DNA of 33,417 nt from CAZIKB01 sp964539665. Lineage in GTDB: Bacteria; Zhuqueibacterota; Zhuqueibacteria; Oceanimicrobiales; Oceanimicrobiaceae. The stretch is from NCBI GenBank assembly GCA_964539665.1, contig CAZIKB010000069.1:1-33417 (forward strand), in the 5' to 3' direction. This document shows, piece by piece, positions 1-6,976 of the stretch. Every line of letters begins with the position of its first letter. Position 1 is the first letter of the stretch. The notes beneath the pieces are model-generated. The model was given only the letters and a program-made list of their open reading frames with translations, did no database searches and was not told the DNA's origin. The translations under genes and the position numbers were made by a program.

Positions 1-70
1 AGCGGCATAAAAAAACGCGGAGCCACCTTTTTCAACTAAAAATGGTATTGACTCTCCGTCTATCAACATA

Positions 71-273
71 CTATTACACATCAATGGAAAAATAAAATGC
101 CTACAAATTCAGCATTAGAAGCAACTAAAATATTACGAGATGGAAGCCAGTTTGAATGGTATGCCATTCCACTATTTGCATTCGTGGTTTTTGTTTATTC
201 TGTAGAGATTGAACGGAAGAATTGCAATTTAGTTTTAGCTGGCTTGGCATTTTGGGGTATGGATTGGTTTTAG
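71..273 (+). pseudogene. Truncated 5' copy of the membrane-protein gene at 2781
   Basis: Seen in sequence: from about 71 to 270 the DNA closely matches 2755-2954, including about 25 bases upstream of the start codon. The copy starts at ATG 97, stays in frame for 58 codons and reaches a TAG at 271-273, exactly where similarity to the full gene ends. Only a few amino-acid changes separate it from the first 58 residues of the 211-residue protein, so the duplication is fairly recent or still constrained. It keeps only the first predicted membrane helix. A 58-residue peptide could be made, but I treat this as a gene fragment. It lies immediately before the yafQ/dinJ module. Confidence 0.8.
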
Positions 274-358
274 GTAGGATTATAAAAAGAGATTTGAATT
301 AAGACAATATTATTATAGGTAAGATTAAAATAGGGGGAATTGACTGTTCTATTTAAGA

Positions 359-628
359 CTATTTCTTGAATAATTCAGAATGCGATCCTGTTCTTTCTAA
401 TATAAGAGCATTAGTGGTTTTCTTATAAATCAAAAGCCAATCAGGTTCAATATGGCAATCTCGATATCCTCTGAATTCACCTGCTAATTGATGATCTTTG
501 TATTTAAGTTCTAATTTTTCTCCAGAGACTAATTTTTCAATAAGCACTTTTAACTTATTAAACTCTTTATTCTGTTTTTTAATTTTCTTGTAATCCCTTT
601 TGAATTGAGTAGTATAAATTATTGTCAA
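359..628 (-). CDS. yafQ: YafQ-family mRNA interferase toxin
   Basis: This 89-residue protein matches the YafQ branch of the RelE/ParE toxin superfamily, ribosome-dependent endoribonucleases that cut mRNA in the A site. The residues used by E. coli YafQ (from memory H50, H63, D67, W68, R83, H87, F91) all have counterparts four positions earlier: H46, H59, D63, W64, R79, H83 and F87. The block GYRDCHIEPDWLLIYK is the family signature. Length is normal for the family. The start overlaps the dinJ stop by 4 bp, the usual antitoxin-first translational coupling. The gene appears intact, so an active toxin is expected, held by the DinJ partner. Confidence 0.93.
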   Translation of the reverse strand: MTIIYTTQFKRDYKKIKKQNKEFNKLKVLIEKLVSGEKLELKYKDHQLAGEFRGYRDCHIEPDWLLIYKKTTNALILERTGSHSELFKK

Positions 629-885
629 CTTTCAAGCTCCATGAAAAGTTCATCCACAGTGTTTACTTGATGAAGCTCTTCACCTTTTTCTGATTTTCTT
701 ATAGTTTCAGCGGTAAGTTCATTTGGGATTTTTAGATCAAAAGGAATTCCTTTTTGTAGAGTAACTTGTGTTAAATACATAGAAATTGCTTCTGACATTG
801 ATATATGTAGTTTGTTCAATATTTCTTGTGCTTTAGCTTTAATTTCTGGATCAATTCGGGCCTGGATTGTTGCAGTTCTAGGCAT
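625..885 (-). CDS. dinJ: DinJ/RelB-family antitoxin
   Basis: This 86-residue antitoxin has a ribbon-helix-helix N-terminus (about residues 1-45, with the strand around ATIQARID) for DNA binding. Its C-terminal tail (about 50-86) should wrap and neutralise YafQ. The stretch PFDLKIPNELTAETI is close to the E. coli DinJ block PFDLREPNQLTIQTI. The ATG is preceded by AGGAG (minus strand, 894-898), which fixes the start. It is the first gene of a two-gene operon with the toxin. Family members repress their own promoter, alone and with the toxin; a palindrome suited to this lies just upstream. Confidence 0.92.
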   Translation of the reverse strand: MPRTATIQARIDPEIKAKAQEILNKLHISMSEAISMYLTQVTLQKGIPFDLKIPNELTAETIRKSEKGEELHQVNTVDELFMELES

Positions 886-893
886 TTTTAATA

Positions 894-960
894 CTCCTAT
901 TTAATTTAGACAACTTGTAATTACATTTGCCATACAATTAATATACATAAAATTTAACAA
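894..960 (-). promoter_or_regulatory. Candidate dinJ promoter and operator
   Basis: On the minus strand, TTGTTA (955-960) and TTGTAT (932-937) are 17 bases apart and could serve as -35 and -10 boxes. Downstream of them, TGTAATTACA at 916-925 is a perfect 10-bp palindrome placed where an RHH antitoxin operator would block transcription. AGGAG follows at 894-898. The boxes are weak matches in AT-rich DNA, so only the palindrome and the ribosome-binding site are firm observations. The rest of the 886-1310 gap holds a gene fragment (1082-1180) and AT-rich DNA without other clear features. Confidence 0.4.
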
Positions 961-1081
961 AAAGATCCGACAAAATCAACAAGATTTATCATATACAAAA
1001 AAATATAATTCAGTGGATAAAGTTTCTAATAATTTAGTAACCAAATTTTTATGAAAATCTAATATTATCTTACAATTTTAA

Positions 1082-1180
1082 TATGGTACTTTATTCCACT
1101 ATTTGCATGAATGGCGTATGTTTATTCTGTAGAAATTGAACGGAGGAATTGGAATTTAGTCTTTGCTGGTTTGACATTTT
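1082..1180 (+). pseudogene. Internal fragment of the membrane-protein gene (second copy)
   Basis: About 99 bp here match roughly 2839-2937 of the intact gene, covering codons for about residues 20-52 around the first membrane helix. Both ends are missing, and a TGA (at the position of a Phe codon) breaks the frame. In its better-preserved second half it is closer to the full gene than to the copy at 71-273. It lies between the yafQ/dinJ module and the Doc module, in the same orientation as the other two copies. Confidence 0.75.
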
Positions 1181-1310
1181 AATATAGTAGTCAGCCGAAT
1201 ATATTTTGCCATTCTTTTGGGGTGTTTCAAGAGAATAGAGCTTGCATTTAACAGTTGAGTTTTATTACCTTAGGTTAGTCAGAACTACTTTTCACAAATA
1301 GGATAAAATC

Positions 1311-1508
1311 ATGGAGCAACTAACGATTACCTTGCCAGATGAAATTGCAACCCAGTTAAAAGACGCCTCTAAGAAAGTCGGTGTCGAACCAGAAGATTTT
1401 ATGCTACTCAGCTTACAAGAAAAACTGGCAAATCTTAACTCAGAATTCACTGAGGCCATGAGATATGTACTGAAAAAGAATTCAGAATTATATAGCCGTC
1501 TTGCTTAA
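1311..1508 (+). CDS. RHH-type antitoxin of a Doc-family module
   Basis: This 65-residue protein has a ribbon-helix-helix N-terminus (a strand around LTITLPDEI followed by two helices). Its C-terminal helix ends YVLKKNSELYSRLA, a tail I associate with small antitoxins encoded directly before death-on-curing toxins. It is not a classical Phd. An AGGA motif about 8 bases upstream supports the start. The stop codon overlaps the start of the Doc gene by one base (TAATG), so the two genes are translationally coupled. It likely represses its own promoter and blocks Doc with its tail. The role is inferred from position and tail motif. Confidence 0.8.
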   Translation: MEQLTITLPDEIATQLKDASKKVGVEPEDFMLLSLQEKLANLNSEFTEAMRYVLKKNSELYSRLA

Positions 1509-1897
1509 TGAAATTCCTGTTACTTTTTCAGATACTCGAATTGCATCGTCAAATCATTTCTCAATCAGGCGGTAGTCTCGGAATTAGAGATATCGGAGCA
1601 TTAGAATCAGCGCTTGCGCAGCCTAAAATGACTTTTGACAAAAAGGAATTGTATCCGACACTGGAAGAAAAAGCCGCGGCTTTGGCATTCTCTCTTTCTT
1701 CAAATCATCCATTTGTGGATGGCAATAAAAGAGTAGCCCATGCAGCGATGGAAGTTTTTCATTTTCTCAACGGTCACGAAATTAGTGCGCCAGTTGATGA
1801 ACAAGAAGAATTGTTTTTGAATTTAGCAAATGGCAAATTAACCAGACAAGAATTATCTGAATGGCTAAAGAAAAAAGTGATTTCGAGAACTAACTAA
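1508..1897 (+). CDS. doc: Doc (death-on-curing) Fic-fold toxin
   Basis: This 129-residue protein carries the Fic/Doc core motif HPFVDGNKR at residues 67-75. The family consensus is HxFx(D/E)xNKR. P1 Doc uses this motif to phosphorylate elongation factor Tu and stop translation; its motif begins at about residue 66, so the alignment is nearly in register. Length is normal for Doc proteins (about 125). The upstream block GGSLGIRDIGALESALAQP is also typical of the family. The gene is intact and overlaps its antitoxin by one base. The target is inferred from the family and not from anything visible here. Confidence 0.92.
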   Translation: MKFLLLFQILELHRQIISQSGGSLGIRDIGALESALAQPKMTFDKKELYPTLEEKAAALAFSLSSNHPFVDGNKRVAHAAMEVFHFLNGHEISAPVDEQEELFLNLANGKLTRQELSEWLKKKVISRTN

Positions 1898-1953
1898 GTC
1901 TATATCATTGGCCTCATTTTCACTCGGTATATAACAAACATCAAGATCAAATC

Positions 1954-2253
1954 ATGAAATTAAATAAGGTTAAAATACAAAAAATAATTCATTATTTTAA
2001 AGATCAACCAGTGAAAAAAGCCTATCTATTTGGTTCCCACTCTAGAAATATGGCCAATGATAAAAGTGATGTCGATATTCTTGTGGAATTAGATCATTCT
2101 AAACCAGTTGGACTAAGATTTGTAAAGATGCAGCTTGATTTAGAAGAATTACTCCAAACAAAAGTTGATTTACTTTCTGACAAAGCAATATCAAAATACA
2201 TTCGTCCCTATATAGAAAATGATAAAGAATTAATCTTTGAAAAATATGATTAA
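1954..2253 (+). CDS. mntA: MntA-type minimal nucleotidyltransferase antitoxin
   Basis: This 99-residue protein is a minimal nucleotidyltransferase. It has the polymerase-beta signature GS at 27-28 followed by DVD with carboxylates at D39 and D41, plus a third acid at D72 or nearby. In HEPN/MNT modules this enzyme is the antitoxin: it adds AMP to a tyrosine of the HepT toxin. The gene overlaps the following hepT reading frame by 8 bp. No clear Shine-Dalgarno precedes the ATG. It seems intact although its partner toxin is broken, so it may now be without function or may act on another HEPN protein. Confidence 0.88.
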   Translation: MKLNKVKIQKIIHYFKDQPVKKAYLFGSHSRNMANDKSDVDILVELDHSKPVGLRFVKMQLDLEELLQTKVDLLSDKAISKYIRPYIENDKELIFEKYD

Positions 2254-2581
2254 ACACAATGCACGACTTCATCATATTTTTGATGCAATTGTTGAAATTG
2301 AAAAATATACTCAAGCTAAATCTGTAGAGGATTTTTTTGGTGATTCAATGCTTCAATCTGCATGTGTCAGATAGCTTGAAATAATTGGTGAAGCAGCAAG
2401 CAAATTATCAGATGATACAAAATCGAAATCAATTGAAATTGAATGGCGAGAGAGCATTGGCTTAAGAAATATTCTAATTCATGAATATTTTGGTGTTGAT
2501 TTAGAAATTGTTTGGGAAATCATATAATCCGATATTCCTTCGTTGGAAAAAAAATTAGAAACTCTCTTTAAAAATACATAA
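2246..2581 (+). pseudogene. hepT: hepT HEPN ribonuclease toxin, interrupted by two stops
   Basis: From ATG 2246 a single uninterrupted frame of 112 codons reads as a DUF86/HepT toxin except for two stops: TAG at 2372-2374 (codon 43) and TAA at 2525-2527 (codon 94). The surrounding residues, VR-stop-LEIIGEA and WEII-stop-SDIP, show where Gln and Lys usually stand, so CAG to TAG and AAA to TAA explain both. The catalytic RX4HXY motif is intact as RNILIHEY (R74, H79, Y81), but it lies after the first stop. No frameshift is present. A functional toxin is therefore not expected. The frame overlaps mntA by 8 bp, the normal arrangement. Confidence 0.88.
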
Positions 2582-2780
2582 TTAGCAAAACAGGTGATTA
2601 AGCCATAACAATGGTTTCCACTTGACACAAAACACTCTGTTTTAAAACAAACGGCTGCTGATTCGTCTATAATAACCTGCAATCCAAAAGCGTTGATTCG
2701 TTTGAGTTTCGCGCAAATTAAAACCAGTATTATAACGCTCAGTCCATTTAAAAACTATCACACATCAATGGAAAAATAAA

Positions 2781-3416
2781 ATGCCTACAAATTCAGCACT
2801 ACAAGCAACTAAAATATTAAGAGATGGAAGCCAGTTTGAATGGTACGTTATTCCACTATTTGCATTCGTGGTTTATGTTTATTCTGTAGAAATTGAACGG
2901 AGGAATTGGAATTTAGTGTTTGCTGGTTTGGCATTTTGGGGTATGGATTGGTTTAATGAAATTTGGAATTCACTGGTTTTTCATTTTACAAATTATGCTC
3001 CGGTCTGGGGTGCACCCGCAAAAACAGCCTATTTGATATTAATTGGTCTGAATATTGAAATTTGTTTTATGTTTGCAATAGCTGGAATTGTCTTTAGTAA
3101 AATGCTCCTCCCAGATAAAAAGATTAAAATCCTGGGAATCCCCAACCGTATATTTTTTGCAGTTGCTAATTCCATATTCTGTGTGTTTGTCGAAATGTTA
3201 TTAAATTCAGCAGGCGCTTTAACCTGGGATTATTCCTGGTGGAATACTAGCGCTCCTATATTAATAATTCTATTCGGATACTTGCATTTCTTTCTCGTCG
3301 CTTTCTGGGTATTTGATATGCAAAGCGTGAAAAAGAAAATTATTACTACCGGAATTATCTATTCAGTAGACGTCTTTTCAATAATACTTTTTGGATTTAT
3401 CTTAAACTGGATATAA
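2781..3416 (+). CDS. Multi-spanning membrane protein of unknown function
   Basis: This 211-residue protein is strongly hydrophobic, with about six predicted membrane helices (near residues 22-38, 44-60, 80-105, 122-142, 157-176 and 188-209). It is rich in Trp and Phe, with motifs such as FWGMDWFNEIWNS and TWDYSWWN. I do not recognise a family or catalytic motif. There is no strong Shine-Dalgarno, but the start is supported by the fragment at 71-273, which conserves both the ATG and about 25 upstream bases. Its 5' part has been copied twice upstream, flanking toxin-antitoxin modules. The 199-bp gap before it (2582-2780) holds no gene, only a small AAAACA/TGTTTT hairpin at 2629-2643. Confidence 0.75.
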   Translation: MPTNSALQATKILRDGSQFEWYVIPLFAFVVYVYSVEIERRNWNLVFAGLAFWGMDWFNEIWNSLVFHFTNYAPVWGAPAKTAYLILIGLNIEICFMFAIAGIVFSKMLLPDKKIKILGIPNRIFFAVANSIFCVFVEMLLNSAGALTWDYSWWNTSAPILIILFGYLHFFLVAFWVFDMQSVKKKIITTGIIYSVDVFSIILFGFILNWI

Positions 3417-3575
3417 TTATTGATTGATTCACAGTAAAACGATTTTCTGCGGCGAAGACAAGCCCAACAAATGCCTTGAATATTTTAAGAATATTTTATA
3501 AATTACCCGCCAGATGTATCTAAATTGTATTATCCATTTTCCCCAAATATACTAATTAAACTAACGAGGATCTAC

Positions 3576-4820
3576 ATGCAGAAATCACTAACACTAAATA
3601 ATAAACTATGGTATCGAATTTTGAGCTTTATAACCGGACTGGGGATGATTGTCGCGTCTATTATGACTATTGAGCATTTCTTTGCAGCAAACTATCCATC
3701 GTCTATTTTTGAGGGATCATTTTGTGACATCAGCACATTTTTAAACTGCGATAGTTCAGCTTTCTCTGTTATCTCACAAATAGGCGGCGTACCGCTTGGA
3801 TATTTTGGGATAATTGTTGGTGGTTTAGTCTGTTTGGGAGTATTGTTTCCTTCTGAAAATTTTGAGAGAACAAATAAAACAATTGCTTTTTTAAATGCCC
3901 TTGGAGTAATTGCGGTTTTACTCTTCTCCGTGCTTTATTTAAAAAGTCTCTGCTTGTTATGCAGCGGTTACTATGTCTTTTCACTTGCCGGTTTTATGCT
4001 CTTCTGGAGGTACGGAATCGATAATGACAAACAGGGTTTCATCTCGAAGCATTTCAACCCATCACTCAAGCATGCGGCAACTTTTGCAGTTGTGACAATA
4101 GTCGGGGCTTATGGGTTTGTCCTTTTTCATAACGCCAAAAAAGAGGCACAGTCCGGAGGTGTTGCAGCTCGAATTGTCAAGCAATACTACAATCTCCCAA
4201 AAGTTGAATCACCCAGCATTATCTCCCCTTTCATGACTGTGCAATCGACGGAAAAATTCGAGGATGCGCCAATCCAGATTATTGAATACGGTGATTTTTT
4301 ATGTACTGACTGTCGTTACCTGTATGAGCAGCTTTCGAAACTTAAAGAAGATTTCAAGGGAAAAATCAATATTGCCTTTCAGTTCTTTCCTTTGGAAGCT
4401 GAATGCAACCATGTTGTTGATAAAAATAAACATCCCGGATCTTGCGAGCTCTCATACATGTCTGCCTACAATCCGAGTAAATTTAGTCAGATTCACGATG
4501 AAATTTTTTCTAACTTTGAGTCGGCTTCGGATCCGCAATGGCGAAGTGAACTGGCTAAGAAATACCAGGTTGAGGCTGCTATCGATGATCCGGAAACGGT
4601 AGAACTCGTGAATCGGATTATCAGTACAGGAACAGAATATGAAAAAACATCAGATAAGTTTGCACACGGCATCAGATCCACTCCGACAATGATTGTGAAT
4701 AACAGAATGATTATTGGAACGCTGCCTTATGTGCAGTTGAAGGCAATTTTTCAGGCGCTTGTTGATGAACATGAACAAGGTTCAAAGAAATTTATGGAAA
4801 ACTGGGTAGGCTCTGATTGA
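3576..4820 (+). CDS. VKOR-DsbA fusion, disulfide-forming membrane enzyme
   Basis: The first half (about residues 10-145) is a vitamin K epoxide reductase-like four-helix membrane domain, with loop cysteines C50 and C58 and the active CXXC at C126-C129 (CLLC). The second half (about 225-410) is a periplasmic DsbA-like thioredoxin domain with CTDC at C243-C246 and a probable cis-proline loop STPTMIVNN. In bacteria such fusions reoxidise the thioredoxin domain with quinone and put disulfides into exported proteins, replacing DsbB and DsbA. I chose ATG 3576, giving 414 residues, because GAGGA lies about 7 bases upstream; an in-frame ATG at 3525 has no such site. It probably serves the many exported proteins encoded downstream. 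Confidence 0.9.
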   Translation: MQKSLTLNNKLWYRILSFITGLGMIVASIMTIEHFFAANYPSSIFEGSFCDISTFLNCDSSAFSVISQIGGVPLGYFGIIVGGLVCLGVLFPSENFERTNKTIAFLNALGVIAVLLFSVLYLKSLCLLCSGYYVFSLAGFMLFWRYGIDNDKQGFISKHFNPSLKHAATFAVVTIVGAYGFVLFHNAKKEAQSGGVAARIVKQYYNLPKVESPSIISPFMTVQSTEKFEDAPIQIIEYGDFLCTDCRYLYEQLSKLKEDFKGKINIAFQFFPLEAECNHVVDKNKHPGSCELSYMSAYNPSKFSQIHDEIFSNFESASDPQWRSELAKKYQVEAAIDDPETVELVNRIISTGTEYEKTSDKFAHGIRSTPTMIVNNRMIIGTLPYVQLKAIFQALVDEHEQGSKKFMENWVGSD

Positions 4821-4958
4821 CAAGGGAAGTAGGGATAGGGATATAGGGTATAAGTGCATAAGGAAATAGGGACATAAGGGTATAAGGTTCATCGGTTTAA
4901 TTTATACATTTCCCAATTTCCTAATACCCATATTTCCTTATTTTCCTCATCTTCCTTG
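4821..4958. repeat. Purine-rich imperfect inverted repeat
   Basis: The gap between the VKOR and oxidoreductase genes holds a left arm (about 4821-4880) made of short G-rich units such as TAGGGATA and TAAGGGTATAAGG. The right arm (about 4908-4958) is an imperfect reverse complement, for example TTTCCTAATACCCATATTTCC. The arms together could fold into a long imperfect hairpin. No T-tract follows, so it is not a classic terminator. It may be a dispersed palindromic intergenic repeat. Confidence 0.6.
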
Positions 4959-4986
4959 AACCAATTTTAAGCATAGAGGATACTTA

Positions 4987-5964
4987 ATGAAAAACATACG
5001 CTGGGGAATAATTGGTTGTGGTAACGTTACAGAGGTCAAGAGCGGTCCGGCGTTCAATAAAATTGCAGGCTCTGCTTTAGTGGCAGTTATGCGCCGCAAT
5101 GGTGAAAAGGCCAAGGACTACGCTGCGCGGCATGGTGTTCCCAGATGGTACGACGACGCCCACCAATTAATCCATGATCCAGAAGTGAATGCAATTTACG
5201 TAGCAACCCCGCCAAATTCACATGCCGAGTACACCATCAAAGCCGCACAAGCTGGCAAACCAGTTTATGTTGAAAAACCCATGGCTCGTACTTTCAGTGA
5301 ATGTGAATCTATGATTGAAGCTTGTAACCAGGCGGGCGTTTCTTTATTTGTGGCGTACTATCGCCGCTGCCTGCCGGCCTTTCTGAAAGTGAAAGAGTTG
5401 GTTGAGTTGGGAGCAATTGGCGCCGTGCGTTTTGTTACTATCCAATTGTACTACTCGCCCAGAAAAGAGGACCTGGAACCGAACAACTTACCTTGGCGGG
5501 TCATTCCTGAAATTGCGGGTGGCGGTTATTTCTACGATCTCGCATCGCATCAGCTTGACTTTCTTGATTATGTATTCGGCCCGATTGTTTCTGCAAAAGG
5601 ACAGGCAGCAAATCAGGCAGGATGGTATCCTGCGGAAGATATGGTCTGCTCGAACTTTATTTTTGAGACAGGAGTACCCGGCAGCGGTACCTGGTGTTTC
5701 ACGGTCTCGGAAAACAACAAATTGGACCGGATTGAAATCGTTGGTAGTAAAGGTACGATTGAATTTTCTACATTTAAAATGGCGCCGATCAAGTTAAAAA
5801 CGGTCAGTGGTATTGAAGAAATCGATTTGCCGCCACCTGAGAATATCCAGCAGCCCCTGATCAAGACTATCGTGGATGAATTGCTTGGACGCGGCAAATG
5901 TCCAAGTACAGGGAGCTCCGCTGCCCGTACCAGTAAAGTGATGGATGAAATTATCCGTGGGTGA
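4987..5964 (+). CDS. Gfo/Idh/MocA-family NAD(P)-dependent oxidoreductase
   Basis: This 325-residue protein has an N-terminal Rossmann fold with GIIGCGN (residues 7-13) for NAD(P) and the family signature EKP at 96-98, whose Lys is the usual catalytic residue. The C-terminal alpha/beta domain contains GGGYFYDLASHQLD, giving the D184 and H188 pair that matches the DxxxH substrate-site motif. Family members oxidise or reduce sugars, inositols and related polyols. The substrate cannot be read from the sequence and the neighbours give no pathway. GAGG about 9 bases upstream supports the ATG. It appears to be a single-gene unit; the next gene begins 55 bp later after a palindrome. Confidence 0.92.
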   Translation: MKNIRWGIIGCGNVTEVKSGPAFNKIAGSALVAVMRRNGEKAKDYAARHGVPRWYDDAHQLIHDPEVNAIYVATPPNSHAEYTIKAAQAGKPVYVEKPMARTFSECESMIEACNQAGVSLFVAYYRRCLPAFLKVKELVELGAIGAVRFVTIQLYYSPRKEDLEPNNLPWRVIPEIAGGGYFYDLASHQLDFLDYVFGPIVSAKGQAANQAGWYPAEDMVCSNFIFETGVPGSGTWCFTVSENNKLDRIEIVGSKGTIEFSTFKMAPIKLKTVSGIEEIDLPPPENIQQPLIKTIVDELLGRGKCPSTGSSAARTSKVMDEIIRG

Positions 5965-5983
5965 ACATCGCTATAAATTTCAT

Positions 5984-6001
5984 TTACAAAATATTTTGTA
6001 A
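5984..6001. promoter_or_regulatory. Perfect 18-bp palindrome ahead of the K+ channel gene
   Basis: TTACAAAATATTTTGTAA equals its own reverse complement and ends 18 bases before the channel ATG. No T-tract follows (ACCTTTTC), so a terminator is unlikely. It could be an operator covering the channel gene's leader. The DNA is AT-rich, which raises the chance of coincidence. Confidence 0.35.
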
Positions 6002-6019
6002 CCTTTTCATCTTGACTAC

Positions 6020-6847
6020 ATGACTGTAACTCAAAAAAAACATGATAATAGCCAGTGGCGCGCTGCTCTCCATGAAATCATTTTTGAGGCGGATACAACA
6101 GCGGGCAAGCTATTTGACGTAATATTGATTGGCAGCATCCTATTAAGCGTTACGGCCGTGATGCTGGACAGTGTGCAATCCATTAGCTCCACGTACGGCC
6201 CGTTCTTATACTCTGTCGAATGGTTTTTTACCATATTGTTCTCGATAGAGTATATATTACGCTGGCTCTGTGTTGGCCGCCCAATTCTTTATGCTACCAG
6301 TTTTTATGGCGTAGTGGATTTATTAGCTATCATTCCGACCTATCTCAGTTTAATTCTTCCCGGCAGTCAATACTTCCTCGTCATTCGGGTGTTAAGAATT
6401 CTTCGTATTTTTCGAGTGCTCAAGCTTGTTCAGTATCTCAGGGAAGCAAAAATACTTATGCAGGCTTTAAGGGCAAGTCGGCGAAAGATAACGGTTTTTA
6501 TATTGACAGTCCTGACTCTGGTTGTTATTTTTGGCTCTTTGATGTATGTCATTGAAGGCGCAGAGAATGGTTTCACAAGCATCCCACGCAGTATCTACTG
6601 GGCAATCGTAACCATGACCACAGTAGGTTATGGAGATATTTCCCCAAATACAAGTCTCGGTCAGGCTCTGGCAGCCATAATCATGATTTTCGGCTATGCA
6701 ATCATTGCGGTCCCGACTGGCATCGTTACAGTTGAGCTAACTCAAGCAGTTTCCAGGAATGCAACGACTCAATCCTGCCCGGAATGCAGCGCCGAGGGGC
6801 ACGACAACGATGCGAAGTTCTGCAAATATTGCGGTGCAAAGCTATAA
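6020..6847 (+). CDS. Six-helix voltage-gated-type K+ channel with zinc-ribbon tail
   Basis: This 275-residue protein has six membrane helices. The S4-like helix has regularly spaced Arg and Lys (RVLRILRIFRVLKLVQYLR, about 123-141). The pore loop carries the K+ selectivity filter TVGYGD at 201-206. The cytoplasmic tail holds two CxxC pairs (C253/C256 and C268/C271), a small zinc ribbon of a type I associate with bacterial relatives of this channel. It would tetramerise in the inner membrane and pass K+. No Shine-Dalgarno is obvious before the ATG. Residues 1-25 are hydrophilic, as expected for a cytoplasmic N-terminus. Confidence 0.93.
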   Translation: MTVTQKKHDNSQWRAALHEIIFEADTTAGKLFDVILIGSILLSVTAVMLDSVQSISSTYGPFLYSVEWFFTILFSIEYILRWLCVGRPILYATSFYGVVDLLAIIPTYLSLILPGSQYFLVIRVLRILRIFRVLKLVQYLREAKILMQALRASRRKITVFILTVLTLVVIFGSLMYVIEGAENGFTSIPRSIYWAIVTMTTVGYGDISPNTSLGQALAAIIMIFGYAIIAVPTGIVTVELTQAVSRNATTQSCPECSAEGHDNDAKFCKYCGAKL

Positions 6848-6909
6848 CATAAATTTTTTGAAAATATTTTCCATGGAAAAACACGGAAATTGTGGTGAAT
6901 AGAATAATC

Positions 6910-6942
6910 AGCTTTGCCAAACTTTGAAAGTTTAGTAAAGCT
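6910..6942. promoter_or_regulatory. Near-perfect 33-bp palindrome before the restriction-modification gene
   Basis: Folding around the G at 6926 gives 16 arm positions: 14 Watson-Crick pairs, one G-T and one mismatch (C6918/A6934). The outer arms are AGCTTT and AAAGCT and the inner arms AAACTTT and AAAGTTT. It ends 34 bases before the ATG of the R-M gene, just upstream of its GAGG. No run of T follows, so it is more likely an operator or an mRNA leader hairpin than a terminator. Two smaller AT-rich palindromes (6860-6871 and 6867-6880) lie upstream in the same gap. Confidence 0.5.
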
Positions 6943-6976
6943 CCTGAGCACTTGAAAAGAGAAATGAGGATTAATA

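Noticed and set aside
1..69. A minus-strand partial frame beginning at 69 (MLIDGESIPFLVEKGG) that runs off the window edge
   Set aside because: Only 23 codons, no ribosome-binding site, and the plus strand is also open there; too little to call.
2622..2660. TTGACA box as a promoter for the 211-residue membrane protein
   Set aside because: No acceptable -10 at 16-18 bases, and it lies more than 150 bp upstream in AT-rich DNA.
1..3420. A chromosomal integron cassette array, suggested by several TA modules and a VCR-like TATAACAAAC before mntA
   Set aside because: The modules are in mixed orientation, the gap at 1898-1953 is too short for an attC site, no paired core sites could be found and no integrase is present.
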